Assembly: GCA_905221605.1 (NCBI GenBank) | Contig: CAJNDS010000756.1 | Coordinates: 1 to 64,000 of the forward strand | DNA: 64,000 nt | Reading direction: 5' to 3' | From: Symbiodinium natans | Lineage: Eukaryota > Sar > Dinophyceae > Suessiales > Symbiodiniaceae | Shown here: positions 10,430-21,729 of the stretch, piece after piece | How the letters are laid out: every line of letters begins with the position of its first letter | How positions within the stretch are numbered: position 1 is the stretch's first letter | The notes under the pieces: generated by a model | The model's input: the letters and a program-made list of their open reading frames with translations, nothing else | Told to the model about the DNA's origin: nothing | Databases searched by the model: none | Position numbers and translations under genes: made by a program

Positions 10430-12780
10430 GAGTTGCTGGTGACTGCAGAGCACAGGGGCGCAGCTTCCTAGCGACCTAGCGATTTGGAGACCTTGACCTT
10501 CAGCATGTGCTTTCACGAGAGCTTGGAAGGGTGCTTCGCAGCGGCTTGCAGACTTTGACCTTTCGCGAGCCTGGGCCTCTGTCTTGCAGTTTGCGGGATT
10601 TGCTGGTGTCGATATTTCGTGAGTTCCGTTATGTGATTGCAGAGCACAGGGACGCAGTCGACAGCTTCCTAGCTTCCTAGCGACCTAGGGACCTAGCGAC
10701 CGAGGCCTATCGATCTAGAGACCTAGAGACCTAGCTAGAGACCTCGATCTTCGGCATGTGCTTCATGCGAGCTTGGAAGGGGTGGAGCTTCCCAGCGCCC
10801 TACAGACCTTGACCTCTGGCAAGCCTGGGCCTCTGCATGGATTTTGGGGGCTTTCGGGTTCAATTGTTGTTTGACTTGCTGGTGTGGATATTTTTGGCAT
10901 TCAGTTTTCTGATTGCAGAGCAAGCGACTTAGCGACCTAGAGACCTTGACCTTCTGCACGTGCTTTCATGGGAGCTTGCAAGGGGTGCAGCTTCCCAGCG
11001 GCCTGCAGACTTGCAGGGCTTGGGACGACGTCCCTATGGATTTTTGGCTGGGGTAGATGCGTTTTTTTTTTGGGTTTTTTCTCAGTTGCTTGTGCAAGTA
11101 TGTTTTGCTTACAGTATTGTGACTGCAGAGCACAGGGGCGCAGCTTCCCAGCATGCTAGCGTACTGACCCTGACCTTCGGCGTGCGCTGTCATGAGAGCT
11201 TGGAAGGGGTGGAACTTCCCAGCGGCCTGCAGACCTCGAGCTTCGGCAAGCCCGGGCCTCTGTCTTGCAGGGTTTGGGACGATGTCCCCATGGATTTTTG
11301 GTTTGGGTAGATGTGGTTTTTCAGTTGCTTGTGCAAATATGTTTGGCTTCTGGGGTGGGGGGTGGGGGGGGGGGGGCGGGACGGACCAAGAATGGGGCGC
11401 AGTCGCGTCCTGTAAAAATGAATGACGGCTAGCGGAGCCTGTGAGGAGCTGCGCAGACAGGAAAAAAAAAGCTTGGCGCGAGGGCTGTGAGGGGGCTTCT
11501 GGATTGGACACGAAAAAGAGGCGAGCTTGGGAGGGGCTGTGAGGGCTGTGAGGGGGCTAGCGGAACCCGTCAGGAGCTGCATAGACAGAGGCATGCTTGG
11601 GGCTGTGCGGGGGCTCTGGGGTTCCTGACACCGCTCCGGGGTGGTCACCGATACTGCCGCGGAGGTGCGTGACTCAGGGGGCCGCGGTCCCCGATCGGGG
11701 CGAGACGGTGTCTGAGTCCGGTGGCTGACACCACGGGTGCCCGGGACGACGTCCCTATGGATTTCTGGCCTGGGTATATGTGGTTTTTCAGTTGCTTGTG
11801 TAAATATGTTTTGCTTTCAGTTTTGTGATTGCAGAGCACAGGGGCGCAGCTTCCCAGCAACCTAGCGCACAGACCTTGACCCTCGTCATGCGCCGTCATG
11901 AGAGCTTGGAAGGGTGGAACTTCCCAGCGGCCTGCAGACCTTGACCTTCTGCAAGCCTGGGCCTCTGTCTTGCAGGGTTTGGGACGACGTTCCTATGGAT
12001 TTCTGGCCTGGGTATACGTGGTTTTTCAGTTGCTTGTGTAAATATGTTTTGCTTGCAGTTTTGTGATTGCAGAGCACAGGGGCGCAGCTTCCCAGCAACC
12101 TAGCGCACAGACCTTGACCCTCGTCATGCGCCGTCATGAGAGCTTGGAAGGGGTGGAACTTCCCAGCGGCCTGCAGACCTTGACCTTCTGCAAGCCTGGG
12201 CCTCTGTCTTGCAGGGTTTGGGACGACGTCCCCATGGATTTTTGGTCTGGGTAGATGTGGTTTTTCAGTTGCGTGTGTAAATATGTTTTGCTGTCAGTTT
12301 TGTGATTGCAGAGCACAGGGGCGCAGCTTCCCAGCAAGCTAGCGCACAGACCTTGACCTTCGGCGTGCGCGGTCATGAGGGCTTGGAAGGGGTGGAACGT
12401 CCCAGCGGCCTGCAGACCTTGACCTTCGGCAAGCCTGGGCCTCTGTTTTGCAGGGTTTGGGACGACGTCCCTATGGTTTTTTGGTCTGGGTAGATGTGGT
12501 TTTTCATTTGCTTGTGTAAATATGTTTTGCTTGCAGTTTAGTGATTGCAGAGCACAGGGGCGCAGCTTCCCAGCAAGCTAGCGCACAGACCTTGACTTTC
12601 GTTTTGCGCTGTCATGAGAGCTTGGAAGGGGTGGAACTTCCCAGCGGCCTGCAGACCTTGACCTTCGGCAAGCCTGGGCCTCTGTCTTGCAGGTTTTGGG
12701 ACCACGTCCCCAGGGAATTGTGGGGGTTTATGGGGTTGAGGTGGGTTTTTGGCGATTGCAGAGCACAGAGGAGCAGCTTC
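10430..12780. repeat. Satellite array, about 239-bp unit
   Basis: GTGATTGCAGAGCACAGG recurs at about 11825, 12063, 12302 and 12541 with 238-239-bp spacing, and more divergent or truncated units extend left to about 10430. The unit contains GACCTTGACCTTCGGCAAGC, CAGGGTTTGGGACGACGTCC and a TTTTTCAGTTGCTTGTG stretch. Minus-strand 80-codon frames repeat with the array and are not taken as genes. A foreign 0.35-kb piece with GGGGGTGGGGG runs interrupts it near 11350-11720. Confidence 0.9.
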
Positions 12781-12819
12781 CCACCGACCTGACCTACCTG
12801 GACCTACCCGAAATCCCTA

Positions 12820-13845
12820 AACGACCAAAACTGCACATTTCACAGCACTCAAATCCTTGGCAAGCCCAAAACTCAGCTGATCTTTTTTACAGAACACAGA
12901 CCCAACAACGATCTCTGCCCAAAATGTACGCAACATCCCATGCAAAAAACAACCCAAAATCCCAGAATGACGCAACATGCAGATATCAAAGCACGCAAAC
13001 CCTGGAAACCCAAAACTCATCTGAAAAAACATTTTGAAAATAGACCTGAAAACAACTTCTTCCCAAAATGTACGCAACATCCCATGCAAAAACAACCCAA
13101 AATCCTAAAATGACGCAACATACAGATATCAAAGCACGCAAACCTTGGAAACCAAAACTCATCCGAAAAAATATTTTGGGAAGAGACCTGAAAGCAATTT
13201 CTTCCCAAAATGCACGCAAAATCCCATGCAAAAACAACCCGAAATCCCAAAATGACACAAAATGCACATTTCGAAGCACTCCAAACCTTGGAAACCCAAA
13301 ACTCATCTGAAAAAATATTTTGACAATAGACCTGAAAACAATTTCTTCCCAAAATGTACGCAAAAGCCCATGCAAAAACAACTCGAAATCCCAGAATGAC
13401 ACAAAATGCACATCTCGAAGAACTCCAAGCCTTGGAAACCCAAAAATCATCGGAAAAATATTTTGACAGTAGACCGGAAAACAGTTTCTTCCCAAAATGT
13501 ACGCAAAATCCCATGCAAAAACAACCTGAAATCCCAGAATGACACAAGATGCACATCTCGAAGCACTCAAAACCTTGAAATCCCAAAACTCATTTGTAAA
13601 AATATTTTGAAAACAGACCTGAAAACAATTTCTTCCCCGAATCTACGCAAAATCCCAGGAAAAAAACAACCCAAAATCCCAAACTGACGCAAAGTGCAAA
13701 TATCAAAGCACTCCAAACCTTGAAATCCCAAAACTCATTTGTAAAACTACCACCCGAAATCCCAAAATGACACAAAATGCACATCTCGAAGCACTCCAAA
13801 TCTTGGAAACCCAAAACTCATCTGAAAAAATATTTTAGGCCTAGC
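12820..13845. repeat. Satellite array, 146-bp unit
   Basis: About seven A-rich units, marked by AAACTCATCTGAAAAAATAT at about 13010, 13153, 13300, 13447, 13584, 13730 and 13814. A 73-bp sub-period is partly visible. Frames on both strands are open because the unit lacks stops in two phases; the peptides simply repeat. Confidence 0.9.
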
Positions 13846-14600
13846 GGCACGGGCCGGCCCCCGCCCCGCAAAACAGGAAAGCGCGAAGTCGGCATCGTTA
13901 TTTTTTTGTTTTTCTGCTCCATCTTTATTCCGCTGCCTCTGAGCCTGAAGTCTGCTTCGAGGCTGTTGGTGCACTTCCGGGGCTTCTGTTCCGGGTGCTG
14001 GTTCAGGGATTTAGGGGTTCAGGGGTTTAGGGTGTAGGGTTTGGGGGTTCTGGGTTCAGGGCCTGGGGTTTGGGGTATAGGGTTTGGGGTTAGATTGCAT
14101 GCAGCACTTTGGACCCCATGGCCTTCCACGAAATCTTCCAAACCGCAGAACCGCTGGAAAAACGAAACATCCTTAAACAAGCTAAACCTACATCTGTAGA
14201 TTCTCAACCTTTCACGTTCGCGATGGGTCCCGCTTTGCATGACTATTGCGGTTCCTTTGTCGCGCTTCGGTGGGCTCCTTGGGCCTTGTGAATGAGGGGT
14301 TTGAGGAGGGACGAGAAGGGACCCTACAAAGGAATCTTTAATCTTTCCGTGTGTATCAGTTAGGTCCGGCCAATCATGCTCCTTGGGGATGAGGCCAGCG
14401 ATGGCAGTTCCGTCTTCCGACCTCCTGGACCGCAACGGCTCCTGCCTGGAACAAGGCGTTTCGGGTGGACCATGTTGAGCAAGTGGTTTCCAGACTCCCC
14501 TCAGAACTAGTCCCGAGAGCCCCCCAAGCCCATTCATGAAAAAACACAGCTTAAAGGACATCGAAATCGGGCGGACCCGAGGGTTAATATAAGACTTCGG
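13846..14600. other. Spacer, no supported gene
   Basis: It has a T-rich stretch near 13900, TTTAGGG-like sequence at 14010-14100, and a low-copy stretch 14100-14560 with short frames on both strands. I recognise no product. Confidence 0.35.
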
Positions 14601-15660
14601 GTGCAGGGTTTAGCTGCACGGGCGACCCCGAGGGTCCATATCTATAGGGTTTGGGGCTTAGTGCAAGGGTTTGGGGGTTAGTCTCGCCTGGACGGGCGGG
14701 CCCGGGCTCGCCTGGATGGGCGAACCCGAGGGTCTATATTTATAGGGCTTGGGGCTTAGTTTAAGGGTCTGGGGCTTCGTCTCGCCTGTACGGGCGGGCT
14801 GGTCTATATCTATGGGGTTTGGGGCTTAGTTCAAGGGTTTGGGGGTTTGTCTCGCCTGGATGGGCGGGCTCGGGCTCGCCTGGATGGGCGAACCCGAGGG
14901 TCTATATCTAGAGGGTCTGGGGCTGAGTTCAAGGGTTTGGGGGTGTGTCTCGCCTGGATGGGCGGGCCCGGGCTCGCCTGGATGGGCGAACCCGCGGTAT
15001 AGGGTTTAGGGTTAAGTTCAAGGTTTTGGGGGTGTGTCTCGCCTGGACGGGCGGGCTCGGGCTCGCCTGGATGGGCGAACCCGAGGGTCTATATGAGGGT
15101 TTAGGGTTAAGTTCAAGGTTTTGGGGGTCTGTCTCGCCTGGATGGGCGGGCTCGGGCTCGCCTGGATGGGCGAACCCGAGGGTGTACATCTATAGGGTTT
15201 GGGGCTGAGTTCAAGGGTTTGGGGGTTTGTTTCGCCTGGATGGGCGGGCTCGGGCTCGCCTGGATGGGCGAACCCGAGGGTCTATATCTATAGGGTTTCT
15301 AATAAGGTTTAGTTCAAGGGTTTGGGGGTGTGTCTCGCCTGGATGGGCGGGCTCGGGCTCGCCTGGATGGGCGAACCCGCGGGTCTATATCTCTAGTTTA
15401 GGGTTCAGTTCAAGGTTTTTGGGGTGTGTCTCGCCTGGACGGGCGGGCTCGGGCTCGCCTGGATGGGCGAACCCGAGGGTCTATATCTCTAGGGTTTCGG
15501 GTAAAGTTCAAGGTTTTGGGGGTGTGTCTCGCCTGGACGGGCGGGCTCGGGCTCGCCTGGATGGGCGAACCCGAGGGTGTACATCTATAGGGTTTGGGGC
15601 TCAGTTCAAGGGTTTGGGGGTTTGTCTCGCCTGGATGGGCGGGCTCGGGCTCGCCTGGAA
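14600..15660. repeat. Minisatellite, about 96-bp unit
   Basis: About eleven units, each with two copies of CTCGCCTGGATGGGCG, then AACCCGAGGGTCTATATCTA and a GGGTTTGGGG stretch. The array ends abruptly in CCTGGAATCCCTAAACCC at 15655. Confidence 0.9.
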
Positions 15661-16640
15661 TCCCTAAACCCTAAACCTTAAAACGCAGAAGCGTGGACCT
15701 CAAGCCTGACAGCACAACTTTTCGACCCCGAGCCGGAGCCTTGCCGATTCGTGTCAGGAGGTGACTCCTATCGGATTGAGGGTCCAGGGTTTAGGGTTTA
15801 GGGTTTAGGGTTCAATTAGGGTCTAGGGTTTAGGGTTTTGGGTTTAGGGTTTAGGGTTCAGGGTTTAGGGTTTAGGGTTTAGGGTTTAGAGTTTCGGGTT
15901 AAGGGTTTTGGATTGGCATGGCGGGTTGTAAACGCAGCCCAAAATTCGAGAGCCCATGAGAATTTTGTTTCTCCGGTTGCAGGGGTGGTCCCCTGATGCC
16001 ACACCTTCCGCCCTAAACCCTCAACTCTAAACCCTAAACTCTAAACCCTAAACTTTAAACCCTAAACCCTAAACCCTAAAGCCGAAGCCCTAAACCCGAC
16101 AGGGACCAGCACGGGGCTCGACAGCAGCATGCGGCCATCTCGCCAATATCGCCAGGCGGGCGACGTGGCGATGGGGTTTCGTGGGAGACAGGGTTTAGGG
16201 TTGAGGGTTTAGGGTTTAGGGTCTAGGGTGTAGGGTTCAGGGTTTAGGGTTCTTTTAGGCTCTGTAGACCGCTAAGGGCTACTGGGGTTTGGGTTCTCAG
16301 GATTCCCAGTGGGGCTCCTCGGGTTCTTCGGTTTCTTAGCTCTGACCCTCAACTCGAAACCCTAAACCCCAAAACTCCAAACTCTAAACCCTAAGTCCTA
16401 AACCCCAAACCCTAAGCCCCAAAACCTCTCTAAACCCTAGCACGCAGCCAGCATTTCGTAGCTTGGCCTGAGTCAGGGTTTAGGGTGTTAGGTTCAGGGT
16501 TGAGGGTTGAGGGTTTAGGGTTTCTGGTTTCGGTTGTCGGGTTTCGGGTTTAGGAGGGGAGGGGAGGGAGGGGAGATTTCTGGGGCAGGCCTGTATCTTG
16601 GTTCAGGGCATGAGTAACTTTCTTGGTGAGGCGACTTACG
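15661..16640. repeat. Mixed-orientation telomere-like region
   Basis: TTTAGGG tracts at 15785-15900 and 16195-16250 alternate with CCCTAAA tracts at 16015-16085 and 16340-16440. The strand of the repeat therefore flips at least four times within 0.9 kb. Confidence 0.85.
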
Positions 16641-17241
16641 TTTACGAAAAGAGGACTCGATTATAGACGCCACTCAACTTCCTTCCTAGCCGGGCCCCCA
16701 TGATAGGGTTCCGCAACCCCCGAAGCCCCCTAAAGCCCTTCCCCAAAATGAGCTGATCCAAAAAGGGGGCTTCTTAATGCGAAGTTTTCCTTATGAGCAG
16801 GCTAAGTATGTTTCGACGAACCCCACCAGGACTGTAAGCCCTGCTTTTTTGTCGGGCTCCAAGTCATGGTTTGGCTAGGATTTAGGGGTCTGTGGTTGGT
16901 TCTAGGGATTTTGAGTTCAGGCTTTTCAGGGTTTCGGGGTTTAAGGTGTTGGATTTGGGATTTGGGCATACATATGGAGCAAAATGTAGGCATGGCGCTT
17001 TGTTTTACAATCAAAGCAAACGGTTCCCTGGCTGAAGAAGCTCAAAGTTTGGGGGGACATGCCAAGGCCTGAGGTTAGGGGTCTCAGCGAGCTTAGGGGG
17101 TTGTTGAGATTGGGGCTTTCGGTTTTTCGGGGCGTTACGGTTGGCGGGCGGGTCATCGACTGCTATTGCTGTCGCTACTTGTAGTGCTACTGCTACTGCT
17201 ACTTCTACGGCTACGGCTACTGTCGCCCATTGTCTCACACA
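16641..17241. other. Spacer, no supported gene
   Basis: Low-copy sequence ending in a GCTACT/GGCTAC trinucleotide-like stretch at 17160-17222. Nothing recognisable. Confidence 0.3.
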
Positions 17242-17391
17242 ATGGGAAAGCGGCGCGGCGGCTGGTCCAAGAAGTTCTCCTCCAAGGAGGAGCGTTTGGC
17301 TGCCACTGGGCGGCGGCCGCCACGGGGTGTGCCTTCTGGGACTGGAACATCTGGCGACACCGTGTCGCCCAGCCCGAGTCCAGTTCCTTGA
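17242..17391 (+). CDS. Possible small basic ORF (49 aa)
   Basis: A short ATG-to-TGA frame beginning MGKRRGGWSKKFSSKEER and ending in an SPSPSPVP tail. Composition is protein-like (basic head, Ser/Pro tail), but there is no homologue I recognise and no supporting context. It could equally be an exon of a larger gene or a chance frame. Confidence 0.2.
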   Translation: MGKRRGGWSKKFSSKEERLAATGRRPPRGVPSGTGTSGDTVSPSPSPVP

Positions 17392-17469
17392 CCTGAGACA
17401 TGGAGTTTTGCTTCAGGATTACTGTATCGGGTAGGCCTGATTCGAAGGTTTGGGATCATTCGATAGGAC

Positions 17470-17810
17470 CTGGCATAAACCAGGCTTTTATTGTTTATGT
17501 CTTGTCGGCCGTCTGTGGAGGAGGCAGAGGCTGAGCTCGAGCCGCCGAGCGAGCCTGGCGCTGACACTGGCATCGCGAAGCCAGTGCCTTTGTGGGAATC
17601 GTTTCATTAAAGTGCTTTTGTGGGAATCGTTTTTTTTTTAGTCGAAACCCTATATTTTACATCCATTCGCACTTGGCTTGTTATGTCCTGTCAGCCTTCT
17701 GTGGGGAGGCAGAGGTTGAGCCAGAGCCGCCGAGCGAGCCCGATGCTGACATTGGCAGCTCGAAGCCAGTGCCTTTGTCGGAACTCCCACGTTAAAGCCG
17801 AAACCCTGGG
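17470..17810. repeat. Two diverged tandem copies of about 190 bp
   Basis: GAGGCAGAGG, GAGCCGCCGAGCGAGCC and GAAGCCAGTGCCTTTGT recur in the same order near 17520-17590 and 17708-17780. Both copies lie after a TTGTTTATGTC/TTGTTATGTC stretch. They may be duplicated exons or 3' ends; the frame is not conserved well enough to tell. Confidence 0.6.
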
Positions 17811-17890
17811 TTGTACGTCCATTTGCACCTGGATCGTTCTTACAACCTCTGTAAAAGCCTCCCACACCTTCCATCTTTTCCCAGGACGCG

Positions 17891-18094
17891 GCGAGTGCAA
17901 CAAACATGCCAGCTACGGCAGCGGAGACCCTCCTCCCGAGGCTGCCCTGGCCCTTTGTCTATGAGGCCGCTCCCACGGCCCCTGTGGCTGGGCGGGTCCC
18001 TGCTTCTTCGGCTGTGGCTTCGACCGACCCCTGGTCTCATTTATATAGGGTTAAAAAGTCGAGCAAATGTCATGAAGGAGGGCTAAACTGGTAA
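17891..18094 (+). other. Exon-like stretch of unknown gene
   Basis: Follows a pyrimidine-rich TTCCATCTTTTCCCAG end with the next base G, like the AG^G acceptors in the ABC gene of this window. The open stretch is Ala/Pro-rich (for example ETLLPRLPWPFVYEA). The product is unknown. Confidence 0.25.
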
Positions 18095-18579
18095 GTTTCC
18101 TCCTTGTACTCAGTGGCCTGTAACGGTCCCAACTCTAGTAATTGATGAGTGAGCTTCTTCACTGATGCTAGTTAGGCGTTATTTCCGGTAGTCGGGGCTG
18201 ATAGTCTTCATCTCACCAGCGAAGGCGAATGCGGTGGCCGAGACAGCCAAGCGGCAGCGTACGGCTTGACACATTTGCTGGACTATTTCTTTTTGACGTC
18301 ACAATCGTTCTGAAGGCAGGCTCGGCGCGTGCTAGTTTCTCTTGGACATCCAAGACAGCAAGGCCGTCGTTTCTTCCAGTCCGCGTTGGCTGCCAGCATG
18401 GCGGTCCAGTGCTGGGTCAGTCATTATGCGCGTTGCCGCAACCTCAATGTACTGGCTGTTTCTGCAGACATATGCAGACGTGGACGATCGCACCACAGTC
18501 CGAGACGTCTCGAGTCCCCAAACCCCAAACCCCTAGGCCCAAACCCCAAAACCCAAACCGAAAATCCCAAACCCTAATT

Positions 18580-18744
18580 ATGGAGGTGAAGAGCAACGGG
18601 GCGAAGGACCGGGCCCCCATCAAGCCGCCGGACCTGGGCAAAGAAGGCCCCCGGACTTCAGGCAAAGGCTTCAAGCCAATTTTATGGCACTTTCAATCAG
18701 ATCCCCCAAAAAGACAGAGGTCGACTCGAGGTCTGAGGGCATGA
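18580..18744 (+). other. Short coding-like stretch, unknown
   Basis: Frame starting MEVKSNGAKDRAPIKPPDLG and ending GLRA followed by TGA. It directly follows an A/C-rich telomere-like tail (CCCAAACCCTAAT). Could be a terminal exon or a chance frame. Confidence 0.2.
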
Positions 18745-18829
18745 AGGTCGCATGGGAGTCGGTTCAGCCAAGCAGTTCCCAGTGGCCCCCCCCCCCTATT
18801 CCCCCCCCTTATTGGCTGGAGGAGATGTT

Positions 18830-19045
18830 CAGGCGGCAACTAGCGTGAGATCAGGGATCCTGGCAGCCCTGGAGCATCTGCGCATCGTGATGTTGACCGC
18901 AAGTTTTGTGATCGGACCACCGGAGAGACGGCTAGCCATGACCACGATGTCTGGGTCTGGGTGACAACGGCGACCTCTTTGAATCATTGAGATGGCTGCA
19001 ACGCAATTAAATTGCATTGACTCTGCCATTCCATTTTTTTGAAAC
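18830..19045 (+). pseudogene. Truncated, inverted copy of the 25.1-kb gene 3' end
   Basis: The bases from CAACTAGCGTGAGATCAGGG to the ATTTAATTGCATTGACTCTG end match, in opposite orientation, the 3' part of the minus-strand gene at 25068-25754 and its flank. A few substitutions have turned an AAC-rich piece into CGTGATGTTGACC. It marks the left edge of the transposon nest. Confidence 0.7.
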
Positions 19046-19140
19046 ACTGCTTGGTAGGTCCGCGCGCAGCACGGGCTTCAACCGCTTTTGGGCGGGGCGA
19101 GCCGCTGCCGCGAACCGCAGCATGCGACTTCAGTGCCTCT
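19046..19140. repeat. GC-rich dispersed repeat family (first of about twelve copies)
   Basis: Consensus core: GCGCGCAGCATGGGCTT, AACCGCC, a 4-nt variable loop, GGGCGGGGCGAGCCGCTGCC, then GCGAACCGCATCATGCGACT. Other copies lie at about 20524, 20908, 29772, 29846, 31124 and 34256 on this strand, and 23132, 23878, 24188, 24935 and 27646 on the other. CCGCC and GGCGG pair around the variable loop (TTTG, ATAT, GTTC). No coding capacity; it may be a MITE or transposon end. Confidence 0.85.
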
Positions 19141-19695
19141 GGGATTCAGCGCCTCTGGGACTCTGCATAAAAGATGCTGGAAGTTGTTCTCGAAATGTTG
19201 AGACCGAGATAGCTGACATTGTGCAATAGGGGCACGAGCTCGTCGGTTTTTTTTGCTGCTGCTGCTGTTTTGATTGAGCTAGCAAGAAAGACATTGCCAA
19301 GCAACACCACTCACTGTTGCTAAAACCCAAGGACCAGGCCTAAGACCAGGCGGGCATTGGCTTCAGAAAAACCAAGGACCCGGCGGGCCTAAGCTGACCG
19401 AGGGGATTTGGATGCCCAAGAAGCTAAGGAGGTGGGCCTTGGGTTGTTTTAGAAAACTCAAGGACCAGGCCTTGGGTTTGGGAGAACCCAAGGCCCGCCA
19501 ATCACTCTTGTTAGCCTAGTGGTGCCGGCCTTGCTGCCATGACACTAGGGCGGATGCAGCAATGATGCCTTCCATCACAGAACAGTGCGAGTAGACTAGA
19601 GTAGACCTTAGGCTTGCAAGAAGAGTCAACGCGACCCCCCATCAGCAGCTTCACACGTTCCCGCAGCACGTGTTCGGCGAGCCATCCCATGTAGC

Positions 19696-20289
19696 ATGCA
19701 GATTGTCCAGTTGCCATGTCGCTCTTCTGCCTTGCTGACTTTCTCAGCATCCCGGCTACGTGACTGGCACTTGGGTCCGTGGGTGGCGGCCACTGTGGAG
19801 CCTGCGAGACCCACGGAAGTCGGCGCTTCCGTCTGGGTGCTCGCTGAGGGAGTGCAGGACGCTTCGGCTGGGCCATGGATTGTTGCACGCATCCTTGAGG
19901 AGCTTCTTATCCTGGAGCGTCATGACTTGTCGTTGATCATGCGCCCAGTCGCCATCCTGACTGTTTTTGCGAGAGTGCAGCGCCTCGCTGCAGACAGGGT
20001 CACTCTGCGGTACCGCTTTGGAAGCCTCCCTTCCTGGCACACGGTGCACAGTTTCCGCGAACAATGCACTTTCTCGGAACTCTGGACACTAGCAGACGTG
20101 AGCAACTACGTCTTCGGCTGCATCTTCTATAGGTTTGCGCAAGTGTTCACGCCGCCGGAGTTCCGCACGTACGCGCTGGTCCTGGAGCACAAGCGCTGTC
20201 GCGGTCGTGAGCGACTGACCTTGAGAACGTTCTTGAGCATAGCTGACAGCAGCGAGTACTCATCTAGGTCAGAGTCGGAGGCAGACTAG
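19696..20289 (+). CDS. Gene fragment of unknown function inside the transposon nest
   Basis: A 197-codon frame whose latter part is protein-like (VFTPPEFRTYALVLEHKRC, then an acidic/Ser-rich tail EYSSRSESEAD). The last 24 codons recur on the minus strand inside both tandem copies at 23634 and 24691, where they are joined to other sequence, so this is a piece shared by several elements. The first 30 codons are the inverted form of a non-coding repeat found at 23240-23340 and 24290-24400; the true start is therefore probably further in. No family recognised. Confidence 0.4.
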   Translation: MQIVQLPCRSSALLTFSASRLRDWHLGPWVAATVEPARPTEVGASVWVLAEGVQDASAGPWIVARILEELLILERHDLSLIMRPVAILTVFARVQRLAADRVTLRYRFGSLPSWHTVHSFREQCTFSELWTLADVSNYVFGCIFYRFAQVFTPPEFRTYALVLEHKRCRGRERLTLRTFLSIADSSEYSSRSESEAD

Positions 20290-20319
20290 TGCTGGAACCT
20301 ACCACGCTTCTCTGTTGCA

Positions 20320-20500
20320 ACGCAATACTGTGCGCTTCGGGCTCCGCGCCTGGGTCCCGCTGGGGCAGCTGGCGGGGGCGTTTTCAGAAGCGGAAATAAG
20401 CAGCTTCTTTCCGCTCGCCATTGGCTCCGCGCCTGGGCCCCGCCGGGGCAGCTGGCGGGGGCGTTTCCAGAACCGGAAATATCTGGCGGGAGCACATTCA
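20320..20500. repeat. Repeat also found inverted at 27740-27898
   Basis: Starts GTTGCAACGCAATACTGTGC and contains two CGCCTGGG(T/C)CCCGC(T/C)GGGGCA units, each followed by GCTGGCGGGGGCGTTT. The inverse copy runs to GGACCCAGGCGCG at 27898, where MULE coding sequence begins. Confidence 0.8.
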
Positions 20501-21259
20501 GAAGCTTTTGTTTTAGACACTGCCTAGGTCCGCGCGCAGAATGGGCTTTAACCGCCTTTGGGCGGGGCGAGGCGCTGCCGCGAGCCGCATCCCTTTGGGC
20601 CTTTGGAAAAAATGATGCTGGAAGTGGTCCTGCCTTACCGGCGTCGAAATGTTGGGACCGAAAGAGATGACATTCTGCGGTAGGGGCATGAGCTCGTAAG
20701 TTTCCTGGCTGCTGCTGTTTACGTGAGCTAGCAAGAAAGACATTGCCAAGCAACACCAATCACTGTTGTTAGCCTCGTGGTGCCGGCCTTGTGCCATGAC
20801 ACTAGGCTAACAACGAATAGTTCTCAAAAGGAATGTCCATGCCAAACAGCAGCTGTGCAAACTTCACTGTGAGGACATATTCAGAAGCTTTTGTTTTAGA
20901 CACTGCCTAGGTCCGCGCGCAGAATGGGCTTTAACCGCCTTTGGGCGGGGCGAGGCGCTGCCGCGAGCCGCATCCCTTTGGGCCTTTGGAAAAAATGATG
21001 CTGGAAGTGGTCCTGCCTTACCGGCGTCGAAATGTTGGGACCGAAAGAGATGACATTCTGCGGTAGGGGCATGAGCTCGTAAGTTTCCTGGCTGCTGCTG
21101 TTTACGTGAGCTAGCAAGAAAGACATTGCCAAGCAACACCAATCACTGTTGTTAGCCTAGTGGTGCCGGCCTTGTGCCATGACACTAGGCTAACAACGAA
21201 TAGTTCTCAAAAGGAATGTCCATGCCAAACAGCAGCTGTGCAAACTTCACTGTGAGGAC
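20496..21259. repeat. Tandem duplication, 382-bp period
   Basis: Units 20496-20877 and 20878-21259 differ at only a few positions (for example CCTCGTGG against CCTAGTGG). Each contains one copy of the GC-rich repeat and ends in AGCAGCTGTGCAAACTTCAC. Confidence 0.9.
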
Positions 21260-21314
21260 ACACTGAAGTTTGCACAGCTGCTGTTTGGCATGGACATTCC
21301 TTTTGAGAACTATT
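21199..21314. repeat. Perfect palindrome, about 50-bp arms
   Basis: Arms 21199-21249 and 21264-21314 are exact inverted copies, running inward from AATAGTTCTC to CAAACTTCA. The 14-nt centre is CTGTGAGGACACAC. The right arm is the start of the AlkB-like fragment, so the palindrome marks the junction where an inverted copy was joined. Confidence 0.95.
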
Positions 21315-21690
21315 CAGAGGGACTGCCGCACGCAACAGAGAAGTCGTTCCTTCTTTTCGCAAAGGGCGCATGCGCAGAGGGAAGGCCTCTGCGCAAGATC
21401 CAAGAATTCATTCCAAAGCAGATGGAGGAGATTGCAGAATGGGAACAAAATGTTCGTGGCAACTCGTCTAGACCGACCAAGTCGCAGCAGATGCTCGGAA
21501 GGGATAAAAGCCAGGTGTATTACTGGAGCGTGCAGTTGACGCGTGCTTCCTGTTTGTGTCGTTCGGTCTTCGGAGCTGATGCTCATCAGAAACATGTGCC
21601 GACCTCTGCAGAAGTCTGGGGGACCGCGAGCAAGTTCGCGAAACTATGGGACGCTACCTTGGCACGGAACTATGCTCACTTTCAAACTCC
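21264..21690 (+). pseudogene. 5' fragment of the AlkB-like gene, inverted copy
   Basis: The translated sequence from MDIPFENYSE onward matches the first part of the minus-strand gene at 25947-27299 almost codon for codon (one E/R change in YSEGLP versus YSERLP). It stops after HFQTPH, before the catalytic HxD. It then runs into the GTTGCAACGCAATACTGTGC repeat, so it cannot encode an active enzyme. Confidence 0.85.
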
Positions 21691-21729
21691 ACACTCTGTT
21701 GCAACGCAATACTGTGCGCTTCGGGCTCC

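Noticed and set aside
10966-12376. Series of 80-180-codon minus-strand frames in the 239-bp array
   Set aside because: They repeat with the array and start or stop at the same place in each unit; no domain and no context for a gene.
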